Shown here one piece after another: positions 32,603-40,899 of a stretch of 47,696 nucleotides of DNA. Numbering within the stretch: the stretch's first letter is position 1; each line of letters opens with the position of its first letter. Position numbers and translations under genes: made by a program. This stretch comes from CBDUMN01 sp965368335 (GTDB taxonomy: Bacteria; Pseudomonadota; Alphaproteobacteria; Rhodospirillales; JAPHRK01), in the NCBI GenBank assembly GCA_965368335.1, contig CBDUMN010000017.1, positions 1 to 47,696 of the forward strand. The letters run 5' to 3'. Below the pieces are notes generated by a model. That model ran no database searches. It was not told the DNA's origin and saw nothing but the letters and a program-made list of their open reading frames with translations.

Positions 32603-32643
32603 CAGCCAAGAAAAAAAGCTTCTGGATCAAACCGCCGGGGATC

Positions 32644-33219
32644 GTGCCGCGGCGGGTTGGGCTGCTGGGCGGGTCGTTCAATCCGGCCCATGAGGGGCAT
32701 CTGCACATCAGCAAACTGGCGCTGAAGATGCTCGGGCTCGACGAGGTCTGGTGGCTGGTTTCGCCGCAGAACCCTCTCAAAGACCAAGACGGTATGGCTC
32801 CGCTCTCCCAACGCTTGGCTTCGGCACGGAAAATGGCCCGCCATCCGCGCCTCAAGGTCACCGATATTGAGAGCCGAATCGGCACACGGCACACCGCCTT
32901 AACGCTCACCCGGCTCCAAAGACGCTTCCCCAAGACCCGGTTCGTCTGGATCATGGGAGCCGACAATCTGGCGCAAATTTCCCGCTGGCATCGCTGGCGC
33001 GAGGTTTTCAAGCAGGCCCCCGTGGCCGTTTTCGCCCGCCCGACCTATGAGCTGAAAGCCCTGGCGAGCAAGGCCTCGCGGCGGTTTGAGAGTCACCGAA
33101 TTGCCACAGGGCGGGCAAAAAATATGACCGCCCTTAAACCTCCGGTTTGGACTTTTGTGACTTGTCGGTTAAACCCCGCCTCATCGACGAAAATTCGAGC
33201 TAAAAAAACCGTTTGTTAA
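32644..33219 (+). CDS. nadD: Nicotinate-nucleotide adenylyltransferase
   Basis: 191 residues. The nucleotidyltransferase signature GLLGGSFNPAHEGHL lies at the N-terminus (6-20). VWWLVSPQNPLK and FVWIMGADNLAQISRW follow, and the C-terminal substrate motif is present as NPASSTKIRA. It adenylates nicotinate mononucleotide in NAD synthesis. The start is unsure. GTG at 32644 gives a family-like N-terminus but has GGGG only 3 nt away. Sequence upstream to CTG at 32599 is also in frame and overlaps the DUF2442 gene. The DUF4160/DUF2442 pair separates it from proA. Confidence 0.92.
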   Translation: MPRRVGLLGGSFNPAHEGHLHISKLALKMLGLDEVWWLVSPQNPLKDQDGMAPLSQRLASARKMARHPRLKVTDIESRIGTRHTALTLTRLQRRFPKTRFVWIMGADNLAQISRWHRWREVFKQAPVAVFARPTYELKALASKASRRFESHRIATGRAKNMTALKPPVWTFVTCRLNPASSTKIRAKKTVC

Positions 33220-33358
33220 ACGTTAGAATGGTTTCATAGAGTCATAGAGCGCGATCGGTTGAGACGGGATCGCTTTGCGAGACCGGCGAAATCGTGAATC
33301 GCCCTCAATGCAAGAAGAGTAGATTCTTATTGGCTTAACTCAACCAAAGGAGAGAACC

Positions 33359-33742
33359 ATAGCCAGAACCACTAAGACTCCGCCGACCCCGGCGCAAGCC
33401 GTGGCCCTGGTGGAAAAATCGCTGGACGATGACAAAGCCGAAAACATCGTCACGATTAACCTGGCCGGTAAGACTTCCGTGACCGACCATATGATCATCG
33501 CTTCGGGCCGCTCCGACCGGCATGTCGGCGCCCTGGCAAACCATCTCACCCAAAAATTGAAAGAAAGCGGCATCGAGATTCTCGCCACCGAGGGTCTGGA
33601 AAACTGCGATTGGGTGCTGATCGACGCCGGCGATATGGTCATCCACCTGTTCAGACCCGACGTCCGCACCTTCTATAACTTAGAGAAGATGTGGGGCGGC
33701 CCGGAACTGGCAGGCGTGGTCGCACAGGCAGGAACGGCCTAG
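33359..33742 (+). CDS. rsfS: Ribosomal silencing factor RsfS, apparently starting at AUA
   Basis: 127 residues. The RsfS domain is complete: SLDDDKAENIVTINLAGKTS, MIIASGRSDRHVGALA, then CDWVLIDAGDMVIHLF and FYNLEKMWG. RsfS binds L14 and blocks subunit joining when nutrients are scarce. No ATG starts the frame. AAAGGAGAG sits 4 nt before ATA at 33359, giving an N-terminus (I/M)ARTTKTPPTPAQA of normal length for the family. The alternative GTG at 33401 would remove 14 residues and has no good ribosome binding site. The frame is closed upstream at 33320. Two hairpins lie in the leader (GCGATC...GATCGC at 33251-33273 and GGCGA...TCGCC shortly after). An ATG-to-ATA change or sequence error is possible. 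Confidence 0.85.
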   Translation: MARTTKTPPTPAQAVALVEKSLDDDKAENIVTINLAGKTSVTDHMIIASGRSDRHVGALANHLTQKLKESGIEILATEGLENCDWVLIDAGDMVIHLFRPDVRTFYNLEKMWGGPELAGVVAQAGTA

Positions 33743-33782
33743 CAAATCCCGAGTAGCCCGGAGGGCTGCGACGACGATTTGC
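33742..33782. repeat. 41-bp palindrome-ended repeat, copy 1
   Basis: The repeat begins GCAAATC and ends GATTTGC, with CCGAG near the left and GCGACGAC near the right end. It follows the rsfS stop directly and aligns over its full length with copy 2. Confidence 0.7.
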
Positions 33783-33792
33783 GCAACACAAG

Positions 33793-33833
33793 GCAAACCC
33801 CGAGCAGACGGAACGTTTGCGACGACGGTTTGC
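33793..33833. repeat. 41-bp palindrome-ended repeat, copy 2, with T-tract
   Basis: The repeat begins GCAAACC and ends GGTTTGC, has the same CCGAG and GCGACGAC landmarks, and is followed by GGTTTTT. It could serve as a terminator for rsfS. The arms differ from copy 1 by paired changes that keep base pairing. Confidence 0.7.
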
Positions 33834-33889
33834 GGTTTTTAAAGCTGTTCAGCAAGCCCAGGCCAAACGGGCTGGGGAGGACCTGGACG

Positions 33890-34348
33890 ATGCGAATTTA
33901 TGTGATTGCGGTCGGGCGCTGGAAAGCCGGGCCGGAGAAGGCGCTTTTTGATACTTACGCCAAGCGCCTCAATACCCCTTTATCCCTCATCGAAGTGGAA
34001 GAAAAAAAGAAGCTGCCGCCGGCCAAGCTGACAGAGCGGGAGGGCGAGTTGCTGCTGGCCGCCTTGCCCGACGGCGCAACCGTGGTGGCACTCGATGAGA
34101 GAGGAAAATCCCTTAAAAGCAAAGACTTCGCCAAAAAACTCGGCGACTGGCGCGATTCCGGCGTCCGCGACCTGGCCTTCCTGATCGGCGGCGCCGACGG
34201 CCATGCAGACGCAGTGCGCAAGCGCGCCAACCTGCTGTTCTCCTTCGGCGCCATGACCTGGCCCCACATGCTCGTCCGCCCCATGATCGCCGAACAGGTC
34301 TACCGAGCCATGAGCATTTTATCCGGGCATCCCTATCACCGGGAGTGA
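33890..34348 (+). CDS. rlmH: 23S rRNA (pseudouridine1915-N3)-methyltransferase
   Basis: 152 residues, full length. This SPOUT methyltransferase begins MRIYVIAVGRWKAGPE, has ALDERGKSLKSKDFA in the middle and ends in the knotted segment FLIGGADGHADAVRKRAN...SFGAMTWPHMLVRPMIAEQVYRA with HPYHRE at the C-terminus. It methylates pseudouridine 1915 in helix 69 of 23S rRNA. The frame is open further upstream, but GGGGAGG precedes the ATG at 33890 and the earlier part overlaps the repeats. The pairing with rsfS is usual. Confidence 0.97.
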   Translation: MRIYVIAVGRWKAGPEKALFDTYAKRLNTPLSLIEVEEKKKLPPAKLTEREGELLLAALPDGATVVALDERGKSLKSKDFAKKLGDWRDSGVRDLAFLIGGADGHADAVRKRANLLFSFGAMTWPHMLVRPMIAEQVYRAMSILSGHPYHRE

Positions 34349-34379
34349 GGGAGAAGCCGCTCATGTTCACTTTTTGTTC

Positions 34380-34408
34380 TTGACTTTGCCGTAACGATCT
34401 GCTACAAC
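34380..34408 (+). promoter_or_regulatory. Strong sigma70-type promoter before gpmI
   Basis: TTGACT (34380-34385) and TACAAC (34403-34408) are 17 bp apart. Transcription would start near 34415, only about 20 bp before the terminator hairpin at 34432. Confidence 0.65.
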
Positions 34409-34431
34409 TCCCTTCATCAACGCCAGAGCTG

Positions 34432-34461
34432 CGCCCGGATGAGATTGCCGGGCGTTTTTTT
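34432..34461 (+). terminator. Intrinsic terminator downstream of rlmH / in the gpmI leader
   Basis: CGCCCGG (34432-34438) pairs with CCGGGCG (34448-34454), followed by seven T. It ends transcription from rlmH and would also stop transcripts from the promoter at 34380. The upstream AACGCC could pair with GGCGTT of the right arm as an alternative fold. Confidence 0.88.
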
Positions 34462-34661
34462 GTTTTTCCCTTTTTTCCTCTTGCGCCGAAAGGCCGCCAA
34501 GATTTGCCGATGAAAGGACATCGTTTATGCAGGTCACTCCACACACAGGCCAGCGCTTTCATTCGAGACAACAAATCCTGTGACTCATTGCCGCGTCTTG
34601 GCTAAAAAGGCCGAAGGGCTTAGGCCTACCGTAACCCCGTTTAAGCAACTATATTGAAGCC
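34462..34661. other. Intergenic region before gpmI
   Basis: About 200 bp with no gene. I see no second clear promoter; gpmI must be expressed either from here or by read-through of the terminator. GGCC-containing short inverted repeats near 34607-34626 are weak. Confidence 0.4.
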
Positions 34662-36233
34662 ATGACCGAACAACGCGCCAATACTGGAATTCCCAAGCCC
34701 GTCGTCCTTTGCATTTTGGACGGCTGGGGCGAACGCTCGGAGAGCGACAACAACGCCATTGCTATTGGCTCAACACCGGTTTGGGACCGCATGGTTAAGA
34801 GCTACCCGACGGGACGTTTAAACGCTTCGGCCCAGGAGGTCGGGCTGCCCGAAGGGCAGATGGGCAACTCGGAAGTGGGGCATATGAATTTGGGCGCGGG
34901 CCGGGTCGTCATGCAGGACCTGCCGCGCATCGATCAGGCCGTATCTGATAGCTCGCTGGCCAAGAACGAAGCGCTCGTCGATTTCATTGCGGCCTTGAAG
35001 AAAAGCGGCGGCGCTTGCCACCTGATGGGTCTGCTGTCGCCGGGCGGTGTGCATTCCATGCAGCGCCATATGGTCGCCCTGGCCGAAACCGTCACCCAGG
35101 CCGGGGTGCCGGTGGTTCTCCATGCCTTCCTCGACGGCCGCGACACGCCACCGTCAAGCGCCAAGGACTACATGGACGATTTCCTCGAAGAGGTGAAGTA
35201 TTTCCCCTGCTTCAGCGTCGGCACGGTTTCCGGCCGCTACTACGCCATGGACCGAGATAATCGTTGGGAAAGAGTGGTCAAGGCCTATGACGCCATGGTC
35301 TGCGGCGAGGGCGAACGGGCCGACCACGCCATGACCGCCATCGAAAACAGCTATGCCGCCGAAACCACCGACGAGTTCGTTCTGCCGACCGTCATCGACG
35401 GCTACCAAGGCATGCACGACGGCGACGGCCTCCTGATGGCCAACTTCCGCGCCGACCGGGCGCGTGAGATTCTGACCACCCTGGTCGATCCGGCCTTTGA
35501 CGGGTTCGAGCGCAAAAAGACCGTCGACTGGGCGACCAAGCTGGGCATGGTCGAATATTCCACCGACCTGAGCGCCCACCTGGGCGCCCTGTTCGCCCCG
35601 GTGCAGCTTTCCAACATCTTCGGTCAGGTGATCGCCGAAAAGGGCATGACCCAACTGCGCATCGCCGAAACCGAAAAATACGCCCACGTCACCTTCTTCT
35701 TTAACGGCGGCGAGGAGCAGGTTTTTGAAGGCGAAGAACGCATTCTCATTCCCTCGCCCAAGGTGGCGACCTACGACCTCCAGCCCGCCATGAGCGCGCC
35801 GGAAGTGACCGACAAGCTGGTCGAGGCCATCGGCAGCGGCAAGTTCGACGTGATTATCGTCAACTACGCCAACGGCGACATGGTCGGCCATACGGGCATT
35901 CTCGAAGCCGCCCTTGAAGCCGCAGCGACGGTCGATGAAAGCCTCGGCCGGTTGGAAGAAGCGATTACCCAAGCGGGTGGCACCATGCTGATCACCGCCG
36001 ACCATGGAAACTGCGAGCAGATGCTGGACGCTGAAACGGGTCAACCCCATACGGCTCATACGCTCAATCCGGTGCCCACCGTGCTGGTCAATCCGCCCGC
36101 CTGGGCCTCAGGCCTCAGCGAAGGCCGCTTGGCCGATGTGGCGCCGACGCTTCTGCATCTGTTGGGCGTTGAGCAACCGAGCGAAATGACCGGCAAGTCG
36201 CTGATCGTCGAAGCCGCGTCGGAAGTGGCCTAG
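34662..36233 (+). CDS. gpmI: 2,3-bisphosphoglycerate-independent phosphoglycerate mutase
   Basis: 523 residues, full length. The alkaline-phosphatase-type N-terminus VVLCILDGWGER binds metal. The catalytic serine is Ser70 in GQMGNSEVGHMNLGAGR. The phosphotransferase insert holds LLSPGGVHSMQRH and HAFLDGRDTPP, and the C-terminus returns to metal-binding TADHGNCEQM and TAHTLNPVP. It interconverts 3- and 2-phosphoglycerate using manganese. Its stop TAG is immediately followed by the GTG start of the envC-like gene. Confidence 0.98.
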   Translation: MTEQRANTGIPKPVVLCILDGWGERSESDNNAIAIGSTPVWDRMVKSYPTGRLNASAQEVGLPEGQMGNSEVGHMNLGAGRVVMQDLPRIDQAVSDSSLAKNEALVDFIAALKKSGGACHLMGLLSPGGVHSMQRHMVALAETVTQAGVPVVLHAFLDGRDTPPSSAKDYMDDFLEEVKYFPCFSVGTVSGRYYAMDRDNRWERVVKAYDAMVCGEGERADHAMTAIENSYAAETTDEFVLPTVIDGYQGMHDGDGLLMANFRADRAREILTTLVDPAFDGFERKKTVDWATKLGMVEYSTDLSAHLGALFAPVQLSNIFGQVIAEKGMTQLRIAETEKYAHVTFFFNGGEEQVFEGEERILIPSPKVATYDLQPAMSAPEVTDKLVEAIGSGKFDVIIVNYANGDMVGHTGILEAALEAAATVDESLGRLEEAITQAGGTMLITADHGNCEQMLDAETGQPHTAHTLNPVPTVLVNPPAWASGLSEGRLADVAPTLLHLLGVEQPSEMTGKSLIVEAASEVA

Positions 36234-37511
36234 GTGAATTCACGGGCGGTCTTTTCCCTCCTTTTGATCGGCGGGGCGCTTTTGGCGCTCCCCGCCCATG
36301 CCGCCGATAAGGGTCAGGCGGTCCAGGGGCAGATCCAGACCATCGAGAAAGAACTGAAAGCCAAACGCGAGGCCGCCGAGAGCCTTGAGCGCGAGGCGGT
36401 TTCGCTGAAAAACGAAGAGGCGCGCCTGCGCCGTGAAATGGTTGATGCGGCCTCAAAGGCTCAAACCTTCGAGAAAGATTTGACCCAGGTCGAAGAAACC
36501 TTGGAGACGCTCAAGGAAGAAGAAGCCGACAAACTCGCCCGGCTCAATCTCAACAAAGAACAGACCGTCGGCGTTCTGGGCGCTCTCGAACGCCTCGCCC
36601 GCAACCCGCCCCAAGCCCTGATCGCTCAACCGCTCAGCACGTCCGATCTGGTGCGCAGCGCCATTCTTTTGCGCGCCGCCGTGCCGATGATCGAGAAGGA
36701 AGCCAAACAGCTTAACGTGGACATTCAGTCGCTGGTCGAAACCCGCCAAGCCGTCGAAGCGCGGCGGCGCGAACTGGCCGCCCTGACCGACAGCTTAAAA
36801 GACGAGCGGCGACGCCTCGACGGTATGCTGTCGCGCAAGAAGAACCTCCGCGAAAAAGCCTCGAAAGAAAGCAAGGAAGCCGCCGCGGCGCTCAAGAAAC
36901 TGACCGGCAAGGCAAAGAGCCTAAAAGACGTTTTCAACAAGCTGGAAAAGCAACGCCTCGCCGAAGAGAAGAAAAAACGCGACGCCGCAGCCAAAGCGGC
37001 GCGGGAAGAAAAAGAGCGAATCGCTCAACGAAAACCACCGGAAAGCTCGAAAACCGGTTCGGCCGAGGTGGCTTCGCTCCCCGCCCCGGAAGGCGGCGCG
37101 CCGATCAGCAAAGCCAAGGGGCACCTCTGGACCCCGGCCGTCGGCCGCATCACCAGAACCTACGGAACCCCAACGGGAACGGGCCTGACAGCCAAGGGCC
37201 TGACCATCGCCACCCGCAAAAAAGCGCAGGTGGTGGCGACCTACGACGGACGAGTCGTCTACTCGGGTCCGTTCCGTGGATATGGGCAACTCTTGATCAT
37301 CGATCACGGCGAGGGATATCATAGCCTTATCTCCGGAATGACGCGGATCGACAGTTTGGTTGGGCAGTGGCTTCTGGCGGGAGAACCGGTCGGGGTGATG
37401 GGAGCGCCCCAAAGTGGAAAACCGTCTCTCTATTTGGAAATTAGGAAACAGGGTCAGCCGATCAATCCCAAGCCTTGGCTGGCCGACCGCAAAAGAAGGG
37501 CAATGCGATGA
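36234..37511 (+). CDS. envC: EnvC-like murein hydrolase activator (degenerate M23 peptidase)
   Basis: 425 residues. A signal peptide (ending AHA near 24) is followed by long coiled coils (about 27-110 and 160-275; rich in K, E, A, R) and a C-terminal LytM/M23 domain (about 300-415). The zinc site is degenerate: no H-x3-D follows GRITRTYG, and the last H-x-H is YHSLI. It should therefore activate cell-wall amidases during division rather than cut peptidoglycan, as EnvC does. The GTG start directly abuts the gpmI stop, with GGAAG upstream, and the stop overlaps ctpA. Confidence 0.9.
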   Translation: MNSRAVFSLLLIGGALLALPAHAADKGQAVQGQIQTIEKELKAKREAAESLEREAVSLKNEEARLRREMVDAASKAQTFEKDLTQVEETLETLKEEEADKLARLNLNKEQTVGVLGALERLARNPPQALIAQPLSTSDLVRSAILLRAAVPMIEKEAKQLNVDIQSLVETRQAVEARRRELAALTDSLKDERRRLDGMLSRKKNLREKASKESKEAAAALKKLTGKAKSLKDVFNKLEKQRLAEEKKKRDAAAKAAREEKERIAQRKPPESSKTGSAEVASLPAPEGGAPISKAKGHLWTPAVGRITRTYGTPTGTGLTAKGLTIATRKKAQVVATYDGRVVYSGPFRGYGQLLIIDHGEGYHSLISGMTRIDSLVGQWLLAGEPVGVMGAPQSGKPSLYLEIRKQGQPINPKPWLADRKRRAMR

Positions 37512-38848
37512 AGCGCGGATACATTCTGTCGACACTGGCCGCCGGCCTGCTGGCTTTTACCCTGACGGCCCCCATGGCGGCGGGCGCGGAAGAAAAGAGC
37601 GAAAACTCCCAGCAGAAGACCTATGAGCTCCTCACCCTGTTCGGCGACGTCTTCGAGCGTATCCGCAAGGACTATGTGGAAGAGGTCAGCGACGAGGAAA
37701 TCCTCGAAGCGGCGATCAACGGCATGCTCACCTCGCTTGACCCTCATTCGAGCTACCTGTCCTCTAAAAGCTTCAAGGACATGCAGGTTCAGACCCGCGG
37801 CGAGTTCGGCGGTCTGGGCATTCAGGTGACCCTCGACCGCGGCGTCATCAAGGTCATTTCTCCCATCGACGACACCCCCGCCTTCCGGGCCGGGATCGAG
37901 GCGGGCGACCTGGTCACCCATCTCGACAAAGAGCCGGTTTCCGGGCTGACGCTCAACGAAGCGGTCGAAAAAATGCGCGGCCGTGTCGGCACCGACATCA
38001 TACTCACCGTCATCCGCGGCAAAAAAGAACCCTTCGACGTCACCATCACCCGCGCGGTGATCAAGATCGAATCGGTCCGCTCCCGCCTTGAAGGCGACGT
38101 CGGATACATGCGGATCACCCAGTTCAACGAGCGCACCGAGTCGGGCATCAAAAAGGCGCTGGCCAAGTTCAAGAAAGAAAAAGGCGATGCCCTGCAAGGT
38201 CTGGTCCTCGACTTAAGAAACAACCCGGGCGGCTTGCTCGATCAGGCCATCGCGGTGTCGGACGCCTTCCTCGACAAAGGCGAAATCGTCTCTACCCGGT
38301 CGCGTCGCCCTGAAGAAACTCAGCGGTTCAACTCACGCCCCGGTGATCTGTCGGGCGGCCTGCCCTTGGTGGTGCTGGTCAACGGCGGTTCGGCTTCGGC
38401 ATCGGAAATTGTCGCAGGCGCTTTGCAGGATCATCGCCGCGCCGTGATCCTCGGCACCAAGACCTTCGGCAAGGGCTCCGTGCAGACGGTCATTCCCCTG
38501 GCCCGCCGTGCGGCCATGCGGCTGACCACGTCGCGTTATTTCACCCCGTCAGGCCGCTCTATCCAAGCCGTCGGGATCGAGCCGGACATCGAGGTTGAAC
38601 AGGCGAAACTCGAAGCCCTCAACCCCCGCAGCACCCGCCGCGAGGCCGATCTGCGCGGCGCGCTGACCAACCCCGGCGAGAACGGCAAAAGCGACGAGGG
38701 AGAGGCCACCGGCGATGAGGAAGCCGAGGCGGGCGCCAAGGAAAAACGCTTCGACTATCAGCTCGAACGGGCGCTCGATCTTCTCCGCGGCGTCGCCATC
38801 TTCGGAAAGCCCACGACGGCCCTGACGACCAAAGCGGCAGCCAAGTAG
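37508..38848 (+). CDS. ctpA: Carboxy-terminal processing protease CtpA (S41 family)
   Basis: 446 residues. A signal peptide (to about 27) is followed by an N-terminal helix region, a PDZ domain (about 90-175, with GGLGIQVTLDRGVIKVISPIDD) and the S41 protease core. The catalytic serine is in NGGSASASEIVAGAL and the lysine in GTKTFGKGSVQT. A charged glycine/glutamate-rich linker precedes the C-terminal FDYQLERALDLLRG. It degrades or trims periplasmic proteins, often linked to cell-wall hydrolase control. The start overlaps the envC stop (ATGA). Confidence 0.96.
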   Translation: MKRGYILSTLAAGLLAFTLTAPMAAGAEEKSENSQQKTYELLTLFGDVFERIRKDYVEEVSDEEILEAAINGMLTSLDPHSSYLSSKSFKDMQVQTRGEFGGLGIQVTLDRGVIKVISPIDDTPAFRAGIEAGDLVTHLDKEPVSGLTLNEAVEKMRGRVGTDIILTVIRGKKEPFDVTITRAVIKIESVRSRLEGDVGYMRITQFNERTESGIKKALAKFKKEKGDALQGLVLDLRNNPGGLLDQAIAVSDAFLDKGEIVSTRSRRPEETQRFNSRPGDLSGGLPLVVLVNGGSASASEIVAGALQDHRRAVILGTKTFGKGSVQTVIPLARRAAMRLTTSRYFTPSGRSIQAVGIEPDIEVEQAKLEALNPRSTRREADLRGALTNPGENGKSDEGEATGDEEAEAGAKEKRFDYQLERALDLLRGVAIFGKPTTALTTKAAAK

Positions 38849-38863
38849 GAGCGCCCCACCCCT

Positions 38864-40345
38864 ATGAAATTCGATATCGGCGGTCTCATTTCAAAGCTCA
38901 AACCGGGCAAGAAGACGGGCGACGAACTCATCGATGACGATTTCGGCATCGATGACGATATCGATGGTGACGATGGGGTAAGCGAAGGCGGCGGCGAAAC
39001 CGGTAGCGTCGAAGACACCGGCGAAGCGGCCGCAGAAGGAGACGCTCCAGGAGAAGGGGGAGGCGGCGAAGATATCGACGACGACGATATCGAGTTCGAC
39101 GACCCCTTCGAGGAAGAAGATGAAGGCGGCGACGCGGCGAAGAAAAAGAAACTGATGATCTTCGGCGGCGCGGGAGCGGCCGCCGTTGTTCTTCTAGCCG
39201 CAGGCGGTTGGTTTTTCTTTTCCGGCGGTGACGAAGAAGCAGAAATGCAAGCCAGCCAGCGAGTCGCCCTGGCCCTGCCGAAAAAGGGCCAGCAATCGGC
39301 CGCCGAAGGCGTCGAGCCGGTCAAGCTCAATCAAAGCATGGGCCTAAAACCCCAACAACAAACGACAAGCCCCAAACCGCAAGATGCTCAGGGAGAAACA
39401 TCGAAAAAAACGGCGCCCACCGCTTCACTGAACGCCGCGACCAAACTGCGACCGGGGGCCATCGGCGGCGCGGGGGTGGTCGTCCCGATGAGTACGCTCG
39501 CCTCTTATTCCAAAATCACCCGCTCACCGCCCGGCGAACCGCTGCCTGCGGCTCCCTTACCCGAAATGATCGAGCCGACCGGCATGGGACCGCTACCCAA
39601 GATCGCCACCGACGGACGGCAACCTTGGAACGTCTACGCCCGGCCCATGCCCGCGGCGGCCAACCAGCCGCGGATCAGCATCATCGTTAAAGGCTTGGGT
39701 TTAAGTAAGGCGGCAACCCAGGCAGCCATCGATTCATTACCGCCGGAAGTCACCCTGGCGTTTGACGCCTATGGCGAAGATCTCGACCAATGGCTGCCCA
39801 AGGCGCGGGCCAAGGGCCATGAAGTTCTGATTACGCTCCCCTTGGAGCCTGAAGACTACCCGGCCTCGGACCCCGGACCGGCGGCCTTGCTGACCTCCCT
39901 TTCACCGGAGATCAACGCGGTTCGTCTCAGCCGCATCCTCGGCAAAGGGGCAGGCTACGTCGGTCTTTTGACCGCCATGGGCTCTCAGTTCACCGCCTCC
40001 GAACACCATCTGCGCCCCATTCTGATCGCGCTCAAGAACCGCGGCGTCATGATTGTCGACGCCCGCACGACGCCGGAAACGAAAGTCGCTTCCATCGCCG
40101 CCGAGATCGAACTGCCGCGCGCCTTCGTCAATATGCGGCTCGACGCCGAGCCGAGCCCGGCGCTGATCGACGCTAAGTTCCAGGAATTGATCACCTCGGC
40201 CAACAAGCTGGCCGTCGCAGTCGCCATCGCCGAACCCTTGCCGGTTTCCCTCGACCGTATTTCAGCCTGGGTCGATGTGTTGAAAAAACAAAAGATCACC
40301 CTTGCGCCGGTCTCTTCCATCGCCAATCGGCAGATTTCCCAATAG
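38864..40345 (+). CDS. Divergent polysaccharide deacetylase family protein with acidic N-terminus
   Basis: 493 residues. Residues 1-90 are extremely acidic and glycine-rich (IDDDFGIDDDIDGDDG and similar). Then follow a KKKK stop-transfer signal and one membrane helix (about 97-120), a proline/alanine-rich linker, and a C-terminal domain from about 270 (PRISIIVKGLGLS, ATQAAIDSLPPEVTLAFDAYG, HEVLITLPLEPEDYP, DARTTPETKV) of the divergent polysaccharide deacetylase (YibQ/DUF610) type. It usually follows envC and ctpA and is thought to act in the envelope; the activity is unproven. The adjacent rppH gene starts 2 bp after its stop. Confidence 0.88.
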   Translation: MKFDIGGLISKLKPGKKTGDELIDDDFGIDDDIDGDDGVSEGGGETGSVEDTGEAAAEGDAPGEGGGGEDIDDDDIEFDDPFEEEDEGGDAAKKKKLMIFGGAGAAAVVLLAAGGWFFFSGGDEEAEMQASQRVALALPKKGQQSAAEGVEPVKLNQSMGLKPQQQTTSPKPQDAQGETSKKTAPTASLNAATKLRPGAIGGAGVVVPMSTLASYSKITRSPPGEPLPAAPLPEMIEPTGMGPLPKIATDGRQPWNVYARPMPAAANQPRISIIVKGLGLSKAATQAAIDSLPPEVTLAFDAYGEDLDQWLPKARAKGHEVLITLPLEPEDYPASDPGPAALLTSLSPEINAVRLSRILGKGAGYVGLLTAMGSQFTASEHHLRPILIALKNRGVMIVDARTTPETKVASIAAEIELPRAFVNMRLDAEPSPALIDAKFQELITSANKLAVAVAIAEPLPVSLDRISAWVDVLKKQKITLAPVSSIANRQISQ

Positions 40346-40347
40346 GC

Positions 40348-40827
40348 ATGTCAAAAGGCAAGGACCTCCCCTACCGGCCTTGCGTCGGCATTATGCTAAT
40401 CAACAATGACGGCTTGGTTTTCGTCGCCCGGCGCAAGGGCAGCGAAAATTCCTGGCAAATGCCCCAAGGCGGCATCGATAAAGGCGAAAAACCCAAGCAG
40501 GCGGCCTTGCGCGAATTGGAAGAAGAAATCGGCACGGCCAAAGGCGAGGTACTGGGCAAAACCAAAGGCTGGCTCAAATACGACCTGCCGGAAGAGCTGA
40601 TCGGCAAGGTCTGGAAAGGCAAGTACCGGGGACAGAAGCAAAAGTGGTTCGCCGTCCGTTTTACCGGCAAAGACAAAGATATCGATCTGGAAGCCTCGGC
40701 CCATGTCGAGTTTGATGCCTGGAAATGGGTGACGGTTGACGAAATGGTTGAAGGAATCATCCCCTTTAAGCGCGCTGTTTACCAAGAGGTCGCGGCCCAA
40801 CTGAGGCCGTTCGCCACCCCCCGATAA
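40348..40827 (+). CDS. rppH: RNA pyrophosphohydrolase RppH
   Basis: 159 residues. Nudix hydrolase with the complete box GGIDKGEKPKQAALRELEEE followed by IGT, and RppH-like features (YRPCVGIMLINNDGLVFVARR at the start, WQMPQGG, WFAVRFTGKDKDIDL). It removes pyrophosphate from mRNA 5' ends and so starts RNA decay. It lies 2 bp after the deacetylase-like gene. No strong ribosome binding site is visible, so translational coupling is likely. Confidence 0.95.
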   Translation: MSKGKDLPYRPCVGIMLINNDGLVFVARRKGSENSWQMPQGGIDKGEKPKQAALRELEEEIGTAKGEVLGKTKGWLKYDLPEELIGKVWKGKYRGQKQKWFAVRFTGKDKDIDLEASAHVEFDAWKWVTVDEMVEGIIPFKRAVYQEVAAQLRPFATPR

Positions 40828-40899
40828 TTCTTGCCAGCCCGGCTTCTTCCGTGGCACAAGGCCCTACTTTTCACCGCACCGAGCGAGACTGTTGATCCC

